From NCBI RefSeq assembly GCF_019355555.1, contig NZ_CP072141.1:3032001-3096000 (forward strand): a stretch of 64,000 bases of DNA, in the 5' to 3' direction. Below the pieces are notes generated by a model that had not been told where the DNA came from, did no database searches, and was given only the letters and a program-made list of their open reading frames with translations. Shown here one piece after another: positions 62,731 to 64,000 of this stretch. This DNA is from Rhizobium sp. L51/94 (GTDB lineage Bacteria; Pseudomonadota; Alphaproteobacteria; Rhizobiales; Rhizobiaceae). The translations under genes were made by a program, and so were the position numbers. Each line of letters opens with the position of its first letter. Position 1 is the first letter of the stretch.

Positions 62731-63123
62731 CCAGTTGGCCTGTAAGCCGGGTTCTGTAAGGCCCCGACCGAAGTCGGAACGTGGCAGCCATTCATCTGGG
62801 ACGACACTTGCGTGCCGCCTCGTGCAACCCACCCGGATGACAGGCCCGGAAACAGGCTGGTGCGCTTGCGCGCCCCGCGTCATCCCTATTCGGTTTTGCT
62901 CCCGGTGGGGTTTACCATGCCGTCGCTGTCACCAGAGACGCGGTGGGCTCTTACCCCACCCTTTCACCCTTACCCGGTCGGGACCGGGCGGTTTACTTTC
63001 TGTGGCACTTTCCCTGAGGTCACCCTCGCCGGACGTTATCCGGCACCGTGTTTCCGTGGAGCCCGGACTTTCCTCACCCCACCGCCTTTCGACATTGTGA
63101 AGCGCGGCTGCCCGGCCAACTGG
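62731..63123 (-). ncRNA. rnpB: RNase P RNA (M1 RNA)
   Basis: Catalytic RNA that trims the 5' end of tRNA precursors. On the minus strand the ends CCAGTTGG and CCAACTGG pair as helix P1. Conserved blocks are present: GAAAGTCCGGGCTCC (complement of 63058-63072), GGTAAGAGCCCACCG, AGGGTGAAAGGGTG, and ACAGAACCCGGCTTA near the 3' end. A T-run (TTTTTTT after the P1 end) follows as terminator. Boundaries are set at P1 and may be off by a few bases. Protein-like frames across it are artefacts. Confidence 0.95.
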
Positions 63124-63190
63124 TAGGCGCTCATTAGCCGAGGCCGCAGGCAATTGCCACCTTAAATCCAACGACCGCCGGCAAATCCGC

Positions 63191-64000
63191 TCACTGGCGA
63201 AAATATGGTGCAAAATCCGTGCTGTAGGCGTCGTCGTTGATTCGACCCTCGAGCAGCAATTCGGCACCAAGCCGGCCGATTTCATCCGAACTCTTCGCCG
63301 ACGTGCCGCTGCAGCCGGTCAGGACGCCAATCCGCGGCGACGCCGTGTAGCCGATCATCGGATAGGTCGACGGTGAATAGGAGGTGACACAGGCGCCCGA
63401 CGATATCGACAACGGCCGCAAATCGGGAACCAGCCGTCGAACGATCCGCGTCAGGTGATCGCGTACCGAGGCCCGGCCATCGGTGCGAAACCAGGCACGC
63501 ATCTCGGCGTCGCTGGTGATGTCGTAGTCGTCGGGATCCCCGCCGATCTTGAGGTAATACTTGCCGTCGGGATATCGGATCGGCGGCAGCAAATAAATGC
63601 TGTCGACGTCATCAGGGCCCTTGGTGATCAGCGACGGCATGGTTCCGAGCGCCATTGCATCGGCTTCGCTGATCTCAAAATAGGCAATCGTCCGGCCACG
63701 GACAATCATCTCGACCGGAGCCGCCAACAGGCTGGCGGCAATGGAAAACCCGCCGGCAGCCAGCAGCGCCTTCTCCGCCCGGTAGACGTTACCCTCGCCC
63801 GTCGTCACCACGGCAATGCCGCCCTCGTCGCGGATCGATACTACGGTCTCTTTCAGCACCTTCGCCCCGACCTTTTCGGCAAGCAGCGATTGCGCCTTCA
63901 CCAGCCGGCGCGGGCTGATATGGCCGGCACCCTGTGGCTCATAGATGCCCTCGCTGCCGCGGTCGAACGCAAAGAATGGAAACCGGGCACGCAGGCCATC
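63191..64000 (-). CDS. FAD-dependent oxidoreductase (DAO family), 5' end outside window
   Basis: 3' part of about 269 residues. It has EPQGAGHISPRRLVKAQS (in the stretch beyond 63901), then the DAO-fold pattern GNVYRAEKALLAAGGFS, and C-terminal GRIDDDAYSTDFAP-like ending. IGYTASPRIGVLTGCSGTSAKSSDEIGRLGAELLLEG is the C-terminal FAD site. Such enzymes oxidise N-methyl or D-amino acids; the specific substrate cannot be told. The N-terminal nucleotide-binding motif lies beyond 64000. Confidence 0.85.
   Translation of the reverse strand, partial: DGLRARFPFFAFDRGSEGIYEPQGAGHISPRRLVKAQSLLAEKVGAKVLKETVVSIRDEGGIAVVTTGEGNVYRAEKALLAAGGFSIAASLLAAPVEMIVRGRTIAYFEISEADAMALGTMPSLITKGPDDVDSIYLLPPIRYPDGKYYLKIGGDPDDYDITSDAEMRAWFRTDGRASVRDHLTRIVRRLVPDLRPLSISSGACVTSYSPSTYPMIGYTASPRIGVLTGCSGTSAKSSDEIGRLGAELLLEGRINDDAYSTDFAPYFRQ

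Noticed and set aside
62714..63285. Short open frames across 62.7-63.3 kb
   Set aside because: They lie on the RNase P RNA gene, whose conserved blocks explain the sequence.

Overview
The window is chromosomal DNA from a Rhizobiales alphaproteobacterium, most likely the Rhizobium/Agrobacterium group. The evidence is the circularly permuted tmRNA gene with a rhizobial-type tag, the FtsZ of about 580 residues, the murB-ddl-ftsQAZ-lpxC-bamD-recN-ligA order, the alpha-type SspB next to ssrA, and high G+C throughout. There are no tRNA or rRNA genes, no CRISPR array, no transposase and no prophage. All names come from reading motifs and gene order; no database search was run.

Layout. 1-1.4 kb: coding piece of the permuted tmRNA, then sspB (ClpXP adaptor for the tmRNA tag), a DUF4169 protein and a ribbon-helix-helix protein. 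1.4-12.1 kb: a giant AsmA protein, a GlcD-type FAD-linked oxidase, a four-gene polar amino-acid ABC transporter, and a divergent aldo/keto reductase-LysR pair. 12.2-34.7 kb: mixed chromosomal genes. These are an HNH protein, an OmpA-type lipoprotein, a UvrD/PcrA helicase, a secreted protein of unknown function, three acetyltransferases, a sugar MFS transporter with a LacI-type operator, pncA, a glycosyltransferase and flippase, panC-panB, azlCD, aminopeptidase P, prmA, a SCO1 protein, cheW, creA and a DEDDh exonuclease. 34.7-35.3 kb: a small AT-rich patch carrying a 53-codon gene, bracketed by a 70-bp near-perfect repeat of the 3' end of ligA. 35.2-62.5 kb: on the minus strand, the division and cell-wall (dcw) cluster mraZ-rsmH-ftsL-ftsI-murE-murF-mraY-murD-ftsW-murG-murC-murB, then ddl-ftsQ-ftsA-ftsZ, lpxC, bamD, recN and ligA. 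One opposite-strand MHS-family transporter interrupts it between murB and ddl. 62.7-64 kb: RNase P RNA and the 3' part of a FAD-dependent amine/amino-acid oxidase that runs off the window.

How the genes work together. The dcw block makes lipid II in the cytoplasm (MurB-F, MraY, MurG, Ddl), builds and polymerises septal wall (FtsI, FtsW) and assembles the division ring (FtsZ, FtsA, FtsQ, FtsL). LpxC and BamD add outer-membrane lipid A and protein assembly, and RecN and LigA add DNA repair and joining. Most neighbours overlap by 1-13 nt or lie within 30 nt, so translation is probably coupled. The control region upstream of mraZ holds four TGGGN repeats at exact 10-bp spacing lying over a plausible sigma-70 promoter, plus a CtrA-like site. 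A second CtrA-like site lies upstream of ddl.

Most unusual points: the tmRNA tag reads ANTNYAEARLAA, with Thr where I remember Asp in rhizobial tags, beside sspB; the N-terminus of the DUF4169 protein resembles the C-terminal tail of SspB; the ligA 3'-end duplication flanks an AT-rich cargo gene; and a run of rare AT-rich codons sits inside the conserved part of ddl.
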